A stretch of DNA of 64,000 bases from Natrinema salaciae (GTDB lineage: Archaea > Halobacteriota > Halobacteria > Halobacteriales > Natrialbaceae): the NCBI RefSeq assembly GCF_900110865.1, contig NZ_FOFD01000002.1, positions 678,835 through 742,834 on the forward strand, given 5' to 3'. Under the pieces are notes generated by a model. That model was not told the origin of the DNA. It saw only the letters and a list, made by a program, of their open reading frames with translations, and searched no databases. Shown piece by piece: positions 52,691 through 60,721 of the stretch. Positions within the stretch are counted from its first letter, which is position 1. The number at the start of each line of letters is the position of its first letter. The position numbers and the translations under genes are program-made.

Positions 52691-53665
52691 CTAATTGGTA
52701 TCGTAGACCGGCTGATCGTCCGCAGGTGTGTACGACCAGCCGTTACCCGCCTCCGTTAGCCGCCCGTCCCGCGATGCATCGCCGAACTCCTCGAGCGTCA
52801 GGAACAGGACGTCGTCGTGCCGTTTGACGTAGCGAATGAACGACTCGAGCTGTTCGAATCGGCGGTCGCTGTCGAACGTCCAGTAGTGAAGTCCTTGCAC
52901 GTAGATCTCACCGCTGGTGTAGGCGTCTTCGAACTGGTTGCGAAGCGTTTGCGGCTCGTGGAACGCGTTCGTTTCCCAGTTCTTGACGAAGCCCTGATCC
53001 TCCGGGAGGTGGACGACCGAGTCCGTCTCGAACGGCTCCGTCCGCCCGTAATACGACTCGGTGAACCACCCACCGCCGGCGACGGTCGTGAAATTCTCCG
53101 CGGCGAGCGCCGACACCGTCGCATTGTCGTAGGTCGCATACGGTGGGACGAACGACCGTGGGGTGGTCTCGAGACAGTCGGCCATGATTCGGGTACCGTT
53201 GCGGAGCCGGTCGCGCTGTTCGGCCGCCGGCAGGCCACCGAACTCGCTTCTGACGGTCGAATTTCCGCCGTTCGTTCGCGGAGCGCCGTCGGCGTTCGGC
53301 TCGTGGCGGTAGCCGTGCAGCGAGTACTCGATCAGTCCCGGGTTCGCCCGCCGTTGTGCGGTGAGTTCTCGACAGAACGACTCCTCGGTCGCGATCGACT
53401 CCCCGTCTGTCGTCGGAATGACGGCGTTCGTCACCGGCACCTCCTCGTCGATAAATAGCTGATCCACCGACCGACGGAGCTCGTCGCTGTGTCCCGGTTC
53501 GATGTCGTCGTTTCGAAAGATGACGACCGATCGATAGTCGGCGTCTCCCGTGAGTTCGTACGAGTGATTGTGTGGAATAAGGGACATCGGAATCGTGGAT
53601 AGAACGAGCAAGAGCGTCAGGAGGCTAACGCCGATAACGAACACTGCCGATCGTCGTTCATCCAT
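52691..53665 (-). CDS. Membrane-anchored polysaccharide deacetylase-like protein (DUF2334 type)
   Basis: A 324-residue protein. An N-terminal helix (residues 7-28, AVFVIGVSLLTLLLVLSTI) acts as anchor; the rest is outside. The catalytic domain has FRNDDIEPG with two metal Asp near residue 50 and SLHGYRHEPN near 115, the His motif of NodB/DUF2334 carbohydrate esterases; VPPYATYDN and a YVKRHDDVLFLTLEEFG C-terminus complete it. It probably removes acetyl groups from the secreted polysaccharide. Right end of the minus-strand glycan locus. AT-rich region upstream. Confidence 0.85.
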   Translation of the reverse strand: MDERRSAVFVIGVSLLTLLLVLSTIPMSLIPHNHSYELTGDADYRSVVIFRNDDIEPGHSDELRRSVDQLFIDEEVPVTNAVIPTTDGESIATEESFCRELTAQRRANPGLIEYSLHGYRHEPNADGAPRTNGGNSTVRSEFGGLPAAEQRDRLRNGTRIMADCLETTPRSFVPPYATYDNATVSALAAENFTTVAGGGWFTESYYGRTEPFETDSVVHLPEDQGFVKNWETNAFHEPQTLRNQFEDAYTSGEIYVQGLHYWTFDSDRRFEQLESFIRYVKRHDDVLFLTLEEFGDASRDGRLTEAGNGWSYTPADDQPVYDTN

Positions 53666-53838
53666 CGAACAGTCCTACCGACTCTCCACTGTTATTTATC
53701 GGGCAGTTAGCGACTGCGGACGGACCGATATTATGGTGTATGTAGCTATTAAATCATCATAAAATATCTCGGAATGAGGGGGCGGACTGGGCCGCCCGCC
53801 CGCAATCCGCTCGATCTCCGCCGGCGGTAGCTGCCGTG

Positions 53839-53858
53839 GTAACGGCTTCGACCGTTAC
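53839..53858. other. Hairpin in the intergenic region before the next membrane protein
   Basis: GTAACGG (53839-53845) and CCGTTAC (53852-53858) form a perfect 7-bp stem with a CTTCGA loop. It lies about 30 bp upstream of the 53890 start codon on the plus strand, in the position expected for a regulatory or transcript-5' structure, or a terminator for transcripts from the right. Confidence 0.3.
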
Positions 53859-53889
53859 AGTTACATCGTTGTCAAATCTTCCGTGACCT

Positions 53890-54216
53890 ATGTTCGAGTT
53901 GTTCTCGATATTCATGTCGGCACTGTACATTGTTCAGGGGCTCCTGGGCCTCTCCGAACAGCACCTCTATACGAGCGCGCAGCGATCGCGCGCACCGCTG
54001 GTCTCGAGGGTCCACCTCCTCGTTTCGATAGCGTTCACCGTTGTCGGCGTCGCCAGCGCGTTGTGGGTCCACCGGAACGGCATCCCGACGACGTGGTATC
54101 CAACGATTCTCGCGTGCGGGATGTTCGTCTCGATCCTCGTTCAAGGGCGGATGTACCGAGCGATGAACGTCTCGCACAGTCCGATGCTCGATCGCGTGTT
54201 GGTGCGCCTCGACTGA
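53890..54216 (+). CDS. Small membrane protein with three helices
   Basis: A 108-residue protein. Hydrophobic helices at about 4-22, 42-60 and 72-88, separated by polar loops with Ser/Arg. C-terminal Arg-containing tail. No family recognised. It is the first plus-strand gene after the glycan locus and may be unrelated to it. Confidence 0.65.
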   Translation: MFELFSIFMSALYIVQGLLGLSEQHLYTSAQRSRAPLVSRVHLLVSIAFTVVGVASALWVHRNGIPTTWYPTILACGMFVSILVQGRMYRAMNVSHSPMLDRVLVRLD

Positions 54217-54231
54217 CCTCCGTGCCCGCTG

Positions 54232-54453
54232 TTAGCCGAGGTAGCTTCGGAGTACCGAACCGAAGCCGGCGGCACCGATACAGAGTCCGAGCAGGCCACC
54301 GATACCGGTCAGCGCGAGCGCTCCGCTGATCCCCGCAGCGACCAGGAGCGGTTTCAGCCAGCCGTCGTCGCGATCGACCAGCCGATCGGCGATTCGTTCC
54401 CCCGACCGTCCACACCAGATACGCGAACGGGTCAGTCGCCGACCAGTCGCAAT
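54232..54453 (-). pseudogene. Small membrane protein remnant or gene with a non-canonical start
   Basis: A reverse frame ends at TAA 54232-54234 and reads as a good membrane protein: VDRDDGWLKPLLVAAGISGA, then LTGIGGLLGLCIGAAGFGS and SVLRSYLG. No ATG, GTG or TTG occurs in frame before the frame meets the opposite-strand gene; an ATT at 54453 is the only possible start that gives about 73 residues. So it is either a gene with a rare start codon or one whose 5' part was lost. Confidence 0.35.
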
Positions 54454-54494
54454 CCCACTGACAGGCTTTTGACCGCTCGAGTCTTCCCTCAGGT

Positions 54495-54926
54495 ATGCAC
54501 AGCAAACGCCTGCAGGCGGAGATCGACGACCTGGTCGCGCGGGGGTGGCGGATCGAAGAGGAGACGCCGGACCGCGTCGTGATGGTCGACCGGGAGTTCG
54601 GGTCGGTGATCACTCACGTGCTGGTCGCGCTCCTGACGTTCTGGTTCTCGATGGGTCTGGGAAACGTCGTCTGGGGCGCGTACAATTACGTCTCGAAGTC
54701 CCAGCGGCGCGTTCTGTGGGAGGACACAGCCGATTGTCCGTCGTGTGGGGCGGACGTCCCGACGTCGGCCGACTACTGCCCGTCCTGCGGCGAGGACCTG
54801 GCGGCTGCCACCGAGCCGAGCGGCGGGATCACCTGTCCCGACTGCGACGCGGTGGTCACGAACGGCTCGCGGTACTGCCCGGCGTGTGGAACGAGGCTCA
54901 CGGACGCGGTCGATACGTCGTCGTAG
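54495..54926 (+). CDS. Membrane-anchored double zinc-ribbon protein
   Basis: A 143-residue protein. N-terminal soluble part (RLQAEIDDLVARGWRIEEET), one helix near residues 41-62 (VLVALLTFWFSMGLGNVVWG), then two zinc ribbons: CPSCG at 81-85 and CPSCG at 95-99, then CPDC at 113-116 and CPACG at 127-131. The two ribbons lie on the cytoplasmic or outer side depending on orientation. Family: double zinc ribbon (DZR), found in many archaeal membrane proteins. Role unknown. ATG at 54495. The sequence upstream is shared with a reverse-strand remnant. Confidence 0.8.
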   Translation: MHSKRLQAEIDDLVARGWRIEEETPDRVVMVDREFGSVITHVLVALLTFWFSMGLGNVVWGAYNYVSKSQRRVLWEDTADCPSCGADVPTSADYCPSCGEDLAAATEPSGGITCPDCDAVVTNGSRYCPACGTRLTDAVDTSS

Positions 54927-55018
54927 CGGACCCTGCGGTAGCGAGCGCCGCCGGCGCGACTGTCGATGCCGGGGAACCGAACTGATACGTAGCTCGCCCG
55001 CCATCGACCGAACGGGCA

Positions 55019-55858
55019 ATGGAACTGGACTCGAACCCCAACATTCTCCTGACGAACGACGACGGCATCGACGCGCCCGGTCTTCGGGCGCTGTACGACG
55101 CGCTCTCGAGCGTCGCGACTGTCACCGTCGTCGCACCCGACCGGAACCGGAGCGCCGTCGGCCGATCGCTCTCCTACGGCCGGACGCGGTCGTCGCCCGA
55201 CGACGATCACTCGCTGGACCTGGAAGCGGATGCGTTTACCTCGCCGGTCCCGCACACCGACCACGAACTCGGCTACGCCGTCGACGGCACCCCCTGCGAC
55301 TGCGCCATCGTCGGCGTCAACGCCCTCGAGCCGGCCCCGGATCTCGTCGTCTCCGGCTGTAACTCGGGTGCGAACCTCGGTGCGTACGTCTTCTCCCGAT
55401 CGGGGACCGTCAGCGCCGCCATGGAAGCGGCCTTTCTCGGGGCCCCGTCGATCGCCGTCTCGATGGACACGCTCGGCCTCGACGGGGAGCTCGAGCCGGC
55501 GGACTTCGAACGGGCGGGCGAGGTCGCCGCGAAACTCGTCAGCGAAGCGCCCGGCACCGGGCTGTTCGACCGTGTGGACTACCTGAACGTCAACGTGCCG
55601 CGGCCGGACTGCGAGCCCAACGGGTTCGCGATCACGCGCCCGACTGAGGTCTACGAGATGGACGCCACCCTCGAGAACGGCGGGTTCCAGTTGACGAACC
55701 GCCTCTGGCAGCAGATGGCCAACCGGGACATTCCGGACGCCGAGGACACCGATCGGCACGCCCTGCTCGAGGAGCGGGTGTCGATCTCCCCGTTGCGGGT
55801 CCCCTACGACATCGTCGACACGGAGCCGGTTCGGAACGTCTTCGACCGGATTCTGTGA
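55019..55858 (+). CDS. surE: 5'/3'-nucleotidase SurE
   Basis: A 279-residue SurE. The metal site NDDGIDAPG near residue 12 (ILLTNDDGIDAPGLRALY) is the family hallmark, with PDRNRSAVGRSLSYG near 40 and the second metal Asn in VSGCNSGANLGAYV near 118. SurE removes phosphate from 5' and 3' nucleoside monophosphates and from exopolyphosphate. A hairpin follows its stop, probably a terminator. It starts 92 bp after the zinc-ribbon gene on the same strand. Confidence 0.95.
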   Translation: MELDSNPNILLTNDDGIDAPGLRALYDALSSVATVTVVAPDRNRSAVGRSLSYGRTRSSPDDDHSLDLEADAFTSPVPHTDHELGYAVDGTPCDCAIVGVNALEPAPDLVVSGCNSGANLGAYVFSRSGTVSAAMEAAFLGAPSIAVSMDTLGLDGELEPADFERAGEVAAKLVSEAPGTGLFDRVDYLNVNVPRPDCEPNGFAITRPTEVYEMDATLENGGFQLTNRLWQQMANRDIPDAEDTDRHALLEERVSISPLRVPYDIVDTEPVRNVFDRIL

Positions 55859-55875
55859 GCCGTCGGTCGCGGACG

Positions 55876-55894
55876 CCCGTCCCTGGCGGACGGG
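55876..55894 (+). terminator. Terminator-like hairpin after surE
   Basis: CCCGTCC (55876-55882) and GGACGGG (55888-55894), a perfect 7-bp stem with a CTGGC loop, 18 nt after the surE stop. No T-tract follows, so it is only suggestive in an archaeon. Confidence 0.3.
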
Positions 55895-56004
55895 GCGGGA
55901 GGTCGACCCGCGACCGGCAGCCGCTCGAACGGCACCGGGCCGCAGCGATCGCGTGACCGGTTGGAAAACACGCCTGTTTTACACGCGTCCCGTCAACGGT
56001 CGCT

Positions 56005-56763
56005 ATGGAGTGTCGCCACTGCGCATCGCCGCTCGAGAAACCCGGGGACTTCTGTCTGGTCTGTCGAGAGGCCAACACGGCGGCGATCGTCCTCGAGGCG
56101 GCGCGCGACAGGGCGACCATTACGATGCTCGCGGGTGCGGACGAGGCCCGCGAGGGGGAGACGCCGGCGGACCCGGACGAACAGGTTCTCGGGGAGACGA
56201 CGATCACGACGACGCCGGAGGACGGCGAGAACGAGCCCGTCGAACTCCGGAACTTCGCGGGGCTGATCGGCGACGAGATTCGGCGGAAACGTCCCGAGGA
56301 GGTCTACGCCGGCGGCGTTCGGACGGTCATTCGCGCCGTTCGCCAGGACGTTCACTATCCGTTCTATCGCGTCGACGACGACGACCCCGTTCGAGCGGTC
56401 CTCGAGCGACGCGGGAACCGCGCGCTCGACGTCGTCGAGACGCCGCCGGCCGAGAAGATCGGCGGGAGTCACTCGACCCTCATCGGCGGACGAACGGGAA
56501 TGCGGGCCATCCAGACCGTCGCTGGCCATCCCCACGTGAAGAAGGTGATTCCGGGCCCGATCGACGCCGGCGGCAAGGGGTCCCAGTCCGGCATGCGCGC
56601 GAAGGTGACCCGCGCCGACGACGGCGGCAACGTCCGGATGCTGCTTCGAGACGGCTCGAGCGTGCAGGAAAACCGGGTCGTGACGACCGCCCGCGACCGG
56701 GAGATGGGCGAGCGGATCCGCGAGGACCTGAACGACGTGCTCGCGGATGCGGAGTTCCAGTAG
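56005..56763 (+). CDS. DUF2103 protein, predicted metal-binding
   Basis: A 252-residue protein with an N-terminal zinc finger (MECRHCASPLEKPGDFCLVC; two CxxC pairs at Cys3-Cys6 and Cys17-Cys20) and a C-terminal domain with the DUF2103 hallmark KIGGSHSTLIGGRTGMRA near residue 152 and GPIDAGGKGSQSGMRAKV. DUF2103 is conserved in archaea and thought to bind metal; its role is not settled. The long middle part (60-130) is acidic with a helical stretch. Stands between surE and a small membrane protein. Confidence 0.85.
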   Translation: MECRHCASPLEKPGDFCLVCREANTAAIVLEAARDRATITMLAGADEAREGETPADPDEQVLGETTITTTPEDGENEPVELRNFAGLIGDEIRRKRPEEVYAGGVRTVIRAVRQDVHYPFYRVDDDDPVRAVLERRGNRALDVVETPPAEKIGGSHSTLIGGRTGMRAIQTVAGHPHVKKVIPGPIDAGGKGSQSGMRAKVTRADDGGNVRMLLRDGSSVQENRVVTTARDREMGERIREDLNDVLADAEFQ

Positions 56764-56930
56764 GCACGGCAACGGCTGGCCGATCTCCCGGAACCGGATT
56801 CTCATCCGTCGGCGTCGGTTCCCCGATCGGGAGACTCTCGAGGCAAGTATTGTGGCGGCCCGATGGAAGTGTCAGTTCCTGCTGGTTGTCCGAGGCTTAA
56901 CGGGACGGGTGTAATTAGATATAATTAGCC

Positions 56931-57137
56931 ATGCTCGAGCGACCGGATGCCGTCCTGACCTTGATCCCGCTGCTGGCGGTGAGCGGGCTCGCGACCCGGA
57001 CGCTGATCGCGGCGACGGGTATCGGAACGTGGCTGCTCGGTGCACCGCTCGCGCCGGTCGGCTATCTCGCTGCCCTCGCGCTCGTCGTCGGGGAACTGCT
57101 CGCGTGGCCGGTCGCCGATCGGATCGGCGGTTCGTGA
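56931..57137 (+). CDS. Small membrane protein
   Basis: A 68-residue protein, hydrophobic over almost its whole length, with two or three helices separated by Gly/Pro turns ([39 protein letters not shown]). No family recognised. The ATG at 56931 follows an AT-rich region (56915-56930). Conserved-looking position directly before the L37Ae cluster in this genome; no function known. Confidence 0.6.
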   Translation: MLERPDAVLTLIPLLAVSGLATRTLIAATGIGTWLLGAPLAPVGYLAALALVVGELLAWPVADRIGGS

Positions 57138-57220
57138 TCCGACGGGGCGGACCGGCGCTCCCACGACGTCCAACGCGACTCAACAGGTTTAAGAATCCGC
57201 TGGCGATAGACAGCACTACT

Positions 57221-57484
57221 ATGGCCAAGAAAGGACAGGTCGGTAGCGCTGGTCGCTTCGGTGCCCGCTACGGCCGCGTCGCACGACGTCGCGTCAGCGA
57301 GATCGAAGACGACATGGAACGCGCCGAAGTCGACGGCGACGACGTCACCCGTGTCGGCACCGGCATCTGGAAGAACGAGGAGACCGGCGAGATCTTCACC
57401 GGCGGCGCGTACCGCCCGGAGACCCCCGCCGGCCGCACCGTCCAGCGCTCCATCCGCGCTGCCCTCGCAGAGGACGACGAATAA
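57221..57484 (+). CDS. rpl37ae: 50S ribosomal protein L37Ae, cysteine-free variant
   Basis: An 87-residue L37Ae. [17 protein letters not shown] at the N-terminus and GTGIW with [16 protein letters not shown] are the family landmarks. The zinc ribbon that follows the first helix in archaeal and eukaryotic L37Ae is absent here: no Cys occurs in the whole protein, and the segment where CxxC pairs normally sit reads [20 protein letters not shown]. Ribosomal proteins that lost their zinc ribbon (C- forms) are known in bacteria. First gene of the L37Ae-rpoP-pcc1 cluster. TTTAAG at about 57188-57193 is the likely TATA box. Confidence 0.9.
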   Translation: MAKKGQVGSAGRFGARYGRVARRRVSEIEDDMERAEVDGDDVTRVGTGIWKNEETGEIFTGGAYRPETPAGRTVQRSIRAALAEDDE

Positions 57485-57502
57485 CGCCCCTCTCAGTCCA
57501 GT

Positions 57503-57637
57503 ATGAGTTACAAATGCTCTCGCTGTAAACGCGACGTCCAGCTCGACGAGTACGGCGGCGTCCGCTGTCCCTACTGCGGCCACCGCGTGCTCCTGAAAGA
57601 ACGCAGCCGCGACGTCAAGGAAGTCGACGTCCAGTAG
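57503..57637 (+). CDS. rpoP: DNA-directed RNA polymerase subunit P
   Basis: A 44-residue protein, [19 protein letters not shown] then [16 protein letters not shown], with a full zinc ribbon (KCSRC and RCPYC). RpoP is the smallest archaeal polymerase subunit (eukaryotic Rpb12) and lies near L37Ae in many archaea. It starts 18 bp after the L37Ae stop and ends 5 bp before pcc1, so the three form an operon. Too short for routine ORF calling, but the match is complete. Confidence 0.95.
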   Translation: MSYKCSRCKRDVQLDEYGGVRCPYCGHRVLLKERSRDVKEVDVQ

Positions 57638-57642
57638 CCAGC

Positions 57643-57909
57643 GTGTCTTCTCACGACGCGACCCTCGAGTTCGACTACGAGACCGCGTCGCGCGCCGAAC
57701 TCGTCGCCGAGAGCGTCGCCCGAGAAATCGGCGAGATCGACGACGAGCGCTCGCACACCACCCTCGAGCGGGACGGTTCGCGCGTTCGAATCGGGATCGA
57801 CGCCGACGACGTCGTCGCCCTGCGAGCCGCACTGAACACCTGGTTCACGCTGGTCGACGTCGCGGAACGGACCGCCGACGCGGGCGCGGGAGCGCTCGAA
57901 CCCCGATAG
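57643..57909 (+). CDS. pcc1: KEOPS complex subunit Pcc1
   Basis: An 88-residue protein starting at GTG 57643, five bases after the rpoP stop. Family features: TLEFDYETASRAELVAESVA and RIGIDADDVVALRAALNTWF, the dimer-forming helix of Pcc1/LAGE3 proteins. Pcc1 dimerises the KEOPS complex that makes the t6A modification of tRNA with Kae1 and Bud32. The rest of KEOPS is not in the window. ATG-less start is normal in this genome. Confidence 0.9.
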   Translation: MSSHDATLEFDYETASRAELVAESVAREIGEIDDERSHTTLERDGSRVRIGIDADDVVALRAALNTWFTLVDVAERTADAGAGALEPR

Positions 57910-57978
57910 CGCCTCGAGCCGACGATCTCTGCGACGGTTTTCTGCGAGCGTCACACACGTCGGTCTCCGTCAGGTAGG

Positions 57979-57999
57979 GCCCGCGGCGATACCGCGGGC
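57979..57999. terminator. Bidirectional terminator hairpin between pcc1 and the modular protein gene
   Basis: GCCCGCGG (57979-57986) and CCGCGGGC (57992-57999), a perfect 8-bp GC stem with a CGATA loop, lies between two convergent genes (pcc1 on plus, the 884-residue gene on minus). Position and symmetry suit a shared terminator. No T-tract. Confidence 0.4.
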
Positions 58000-58018
58000 T
58001 CCGATAGCCGCCCGCGGC

Positions 58019-60673
58019 CTACAGCTCCGGCACGTTCATGTGGAATCCTTCGGAGCGGGACTCGACCAGACAGAGGTGATAACCCTCTTTCCGCGAGAGG
58101 TTGACGTAACTGAGTTTCGACCCGCGGCTGAGGAAGCCGCCGCTGGTCGCCTGTTCGGCGACCTCGAGCGCACCGGGTTCGAAGTAACTCGAGGTGACGG
58201 CGATCGCCGCCGCGAGATCGGGATAGTTGGCCTTCACTGCGGAGGCGGCCTCCTCGAGTTCCGCGAGGAGTTCCTTCGACGCCGGCTCCCGGGAGTCGCT
58301 GAGCGTGACCAGCAGCAACGGATTGCCCATCTTGTCGAAGGCGACGATATCGAAGGTCACCTGATCGGGGACGTCCTCGGTGTCGTCGTCCGCGAGCGAG
58401 ATGGTCGCGCCGAGCTCGGCCCGATCGATCCGCGGAATCGCGTCGTAGAGGTCCGCCAGCGCGTCCGCGTTGCCGGTGTCGCGGATCTCGTAGAGGACCA
58501 TTTCGGTGAGCCAGTTGACGAACCGGTACTCCATGGTCGACGTGAGGAACTCCTCGTAGGGCTCCCCGTCGACCGCGGTGTCGGCCGAGTCGAACTGGGT
58601 GTGGTGTTCGAGCCGGATGTTCGACGCCACTTCGCTGCGGTTGGCGGCACCGTCGTGGGCCGTCTCGAGCGTCGGCTTGCTCTTCGAAGCGTATCGAACG
58701 AAGAGGTTCGTCCCCGAGAGGGCCTGTTCCGGCGCGAGCTGGGTGCCGGCACGAACCTCGGGTTCCGCACCGCCGGCGGCGTCGCGTTCGCGAGCCCGTT
58801 CCCGCTTCAGTTCCGTTTCGAGCTCCTCGATCCGGGACTGGAGGCGCTCGACCGTCGAGGACAGTTCGTCGTTCTCCGACCGCAGCCGGTCGCGCTCGCT
58901 CTCGAGTTCCTTGGTCTTCGCCGCGAGGGCCTCCCGTTGTTCCTGCAGCGTCTCGACCTTCTCGGTGAGCGCCGCGACGCGGTTCTCCGCCGATCCGGAG
59001 CCGCGGTCGCCGCTCGAGGCCCCCGTCCGGGTTCGGTCCGACTCCTGTCGACGGGGCTGCGTCTCGGATCGCTCCGATCGAGATCCGGACGAGGTGGCCG
59101 TCGACCCCGTCGTCTGCGCTGCGGAGCGCGAGTCGGCTCCTGTGCTGGTCGACGTGGAAGCGGACTCCGACCCCACGCTTGCGGATCGGCTCGCGTTCGC
59201 GTCGCGACCGCCCGCGCTCGAGTCCGACGACGCCGTCGGCTCGCTGTTGTCCGGATCGATCGAGGGAATGCGCCGCGTCTCTCGCCACGCTTCCTCGCGT
59301 TCGAACTGTTCTTCGAGATCGCCGTCCTCCGCGTCCGGGTCCGGGTCCGCGTTCTCGGGCTCGGTATCGGTGTCGGCATCGGTCGCAGGTTCGTCGGTCG
59401 ATCCCTCCGCGTTTTCGTCCTCGTCGTCGTCATCGACCCAGGTGATATCGTTTTCGGCCAACTCCTCGGCCGCCGCTTCGATCTCCTCGAGGTCGGGGCT
59501 CGAACTCGCGGTCGTCTCGGTGTCGGTTCCGGCGGCCGTCTCGTCCGGATCGGTCACGTCGGAATCCGCTTCGGCGGAGGCCGCAGCGGTCGAGGTCGAC
59601 GAGTCGTTCCGATCGTCAGTCGCCGGCGTCGTATCGGTCGCGACGGCGGGGTCGTCGGACGACGACTCGGACGCCTCTTCGATGACGGATGCGCCCGCGA
59701 TGTCGTCCCCTTGTTCGGCCTGATCGATCACGTCCTGCGCTCGAGCGTCGGACCCGGCGTCCGTCCCGATCGAGTCGGACGTCGGATCGACGGACGGTTC
59801 TGCCTCGGTGATGCCGTCCGATACCGACTCGGTGTCCGTCTCGGTCTCGTCGGTCGTCGTAATCCCCGTTGGATCGTCCGTGAGGTCGATATCGGACATC
59901 AGTGACGACTCGTCGTCCGCGGTGACGTCCTCGATCGCCTCTCCGCCGGCTACCTCGCCGGTGCCGACTGGATCGGTGCTCGAGACGTCGATCGGCTCGA
60001 TCGACGACGCCGTCGGATCGGCACTCGCGTCGGCGTCGGTCGTGGACTCGGACGTGGTTGTCCCAGCCCCGGCCGATCCGGCCGCCGAACTCGCGTCGCG
60101 GTCGTCGGTGGCGTCGGACGTCGATGTCGCCTCGGTTCCCGGGACGTCGGTGACCTCGATCTCGACATCTCTGACCTCGTAGATGCCAACCTCGTCGGCC
60201 GCTCGATCGAAGGCCTCGTCGCCGGTGAGCAGTCGTTCGGCGTTGCCGATGTAGGCGGCGGCCATGCGACGGCCGCCGTAGTAGACGGCGTAGTAGTCGC
60301 CGCTGAGAACGTTCTCGCTCAGTTCGATGTAGCCGGTAAACGAACCGCTCTGGAGCGTGCCGTCGACCTCCCGGAGCGGCGTCTCGTTGGTGTAGTATTT
60401 CGCCCGTGTCTCGCCGCCGCGTTCCTCCATCGTACAGAGCAACGGCAGCGACGGATCGGGGGCCTCGTACCGCGTGCCCGAGGCGGTTTCGAAGTCCTCG
60501 ATATCGCCGTCGATGACGCCGATGATTCGGCCGTTGAGCATAAAGAGCCACGTGCCAACTGCCGAGACGGCACCCGAAAAATTGGCATCAGCGAGATCGG
60601 AGAGACCGTCGAAACCGCCGCTGAACTGGCGGGAGTCCCACTCCTCGACGCGCTCTTGCGTGCGCGGGTCCAT
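58019..60673 (-). CDS. Modular protein with acidic linker, coiled coil and conserved C-terminal domain (DUF7527-like)
   Basis: An 884-residue protein. Domain 1 (residues 1-178) starts MDPRTQERVEEWDSRQFSGG and reads as alpha-beta. Residues 179-560 are a Ser/Thr/Asp/Glu-rich low-complexity linker. A coiled coil spans about 562-632 (VAALTEKVETLQEQREALAA). The C-terminal domain (640-884) has VTFDIVAFDKMGNPLLLVTL (residues 772-791), which resembles the strand-Asp-strand core of PD-(D/E)xK nuclease-like folds, without a clear catalytic Lys. Conserved in haloarchaea (DUF7527-type name from memory), sometimes called transcriptional regulator. Next to pcc1 and UPF0058 in many haloarchaea. Function unknown. 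Confidence 0.75.
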   Translation of the reverse strand: MDPRTQERVEEWDSRQFSGGFDGLSDLADANFSGAVSAVGTWLFMLNGRIIGVIDGDIEDFETASGTRYEAPDPSLPLLCTMEERGGETRAKYYTNETPLREVDGTLQSGSFTGYIELSENVLSGDYYAVYYGGRRMAAAYIGNAERLLTGDEAFDRAADEVGIYEVRDVEIEVTDVPGTEATSTSDATDDRDASSAAGSAGAGTTTSESTTDADASADPTASSIEPIDVSSTDPVGTGEVAGGEAIEDVTADDESSLMSDIDLTDDPTGITTTDETETDTESVSDGITEAEPSVDPTSDSIGTDAGSDARAQDVIDQAEQGDDIAGASVIEEASESSSDDPAVATDTTPATDDRNDSSTSTAAASAEADSDVTDPDETAAGTDTETTASSSPDLEEIEAAAEELAENDITWVDDDDEDENAEGSTDEPATDADTDTEPENADPDPDAEDGDLEEQFEREEAWRETRRIPSIDPDNSEPTASSDSSAGGRDANASRSASVGSESASTSTSTGADSRSAAQTTGSTATSSGSRSERSETQPRRQESDRTRTGASSGDRGSGSAENRVAALTEKVETLQEQREALAAKTKELESERDRLRSENDELSSTVERLQSRIEELETELKRERARERDAAGGAEPEVRAGTQLAPEQALSGTNLFVRYASKSKPTLETAHDGAANRSEVASNIRLEHHTQFDSADTAVDGEPYEEFLTSTMEYRFVNWLTEMVLYEIRDTGNADALADLYDAIPRIDRAELGATISLADDDTEDVPDQVTFDIVAFDKMGNPLLLVTLSDSREPASKELLAELEEAASAVKANYPDLAAAIAVTSSYFEPGALEVAEQATSGGFLSRGSKLSYVNLSRKEGYHLCLVESRSEGFHMNVPEL

Positions 60674-60721
60674 ACGTCAACAAGCGGGAACCACACCAAA
60701 TACGTTTCGCCTAGAAATGAG

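Noticed and set aside
58040-59905. Open frame of 621 codons on the plus strand opposite the modular protein
   Set aside because: Highly Arg/Gly/Val-rich mirror of the acidic Ser/Asp linker on the other strand; no signature of a real protein.
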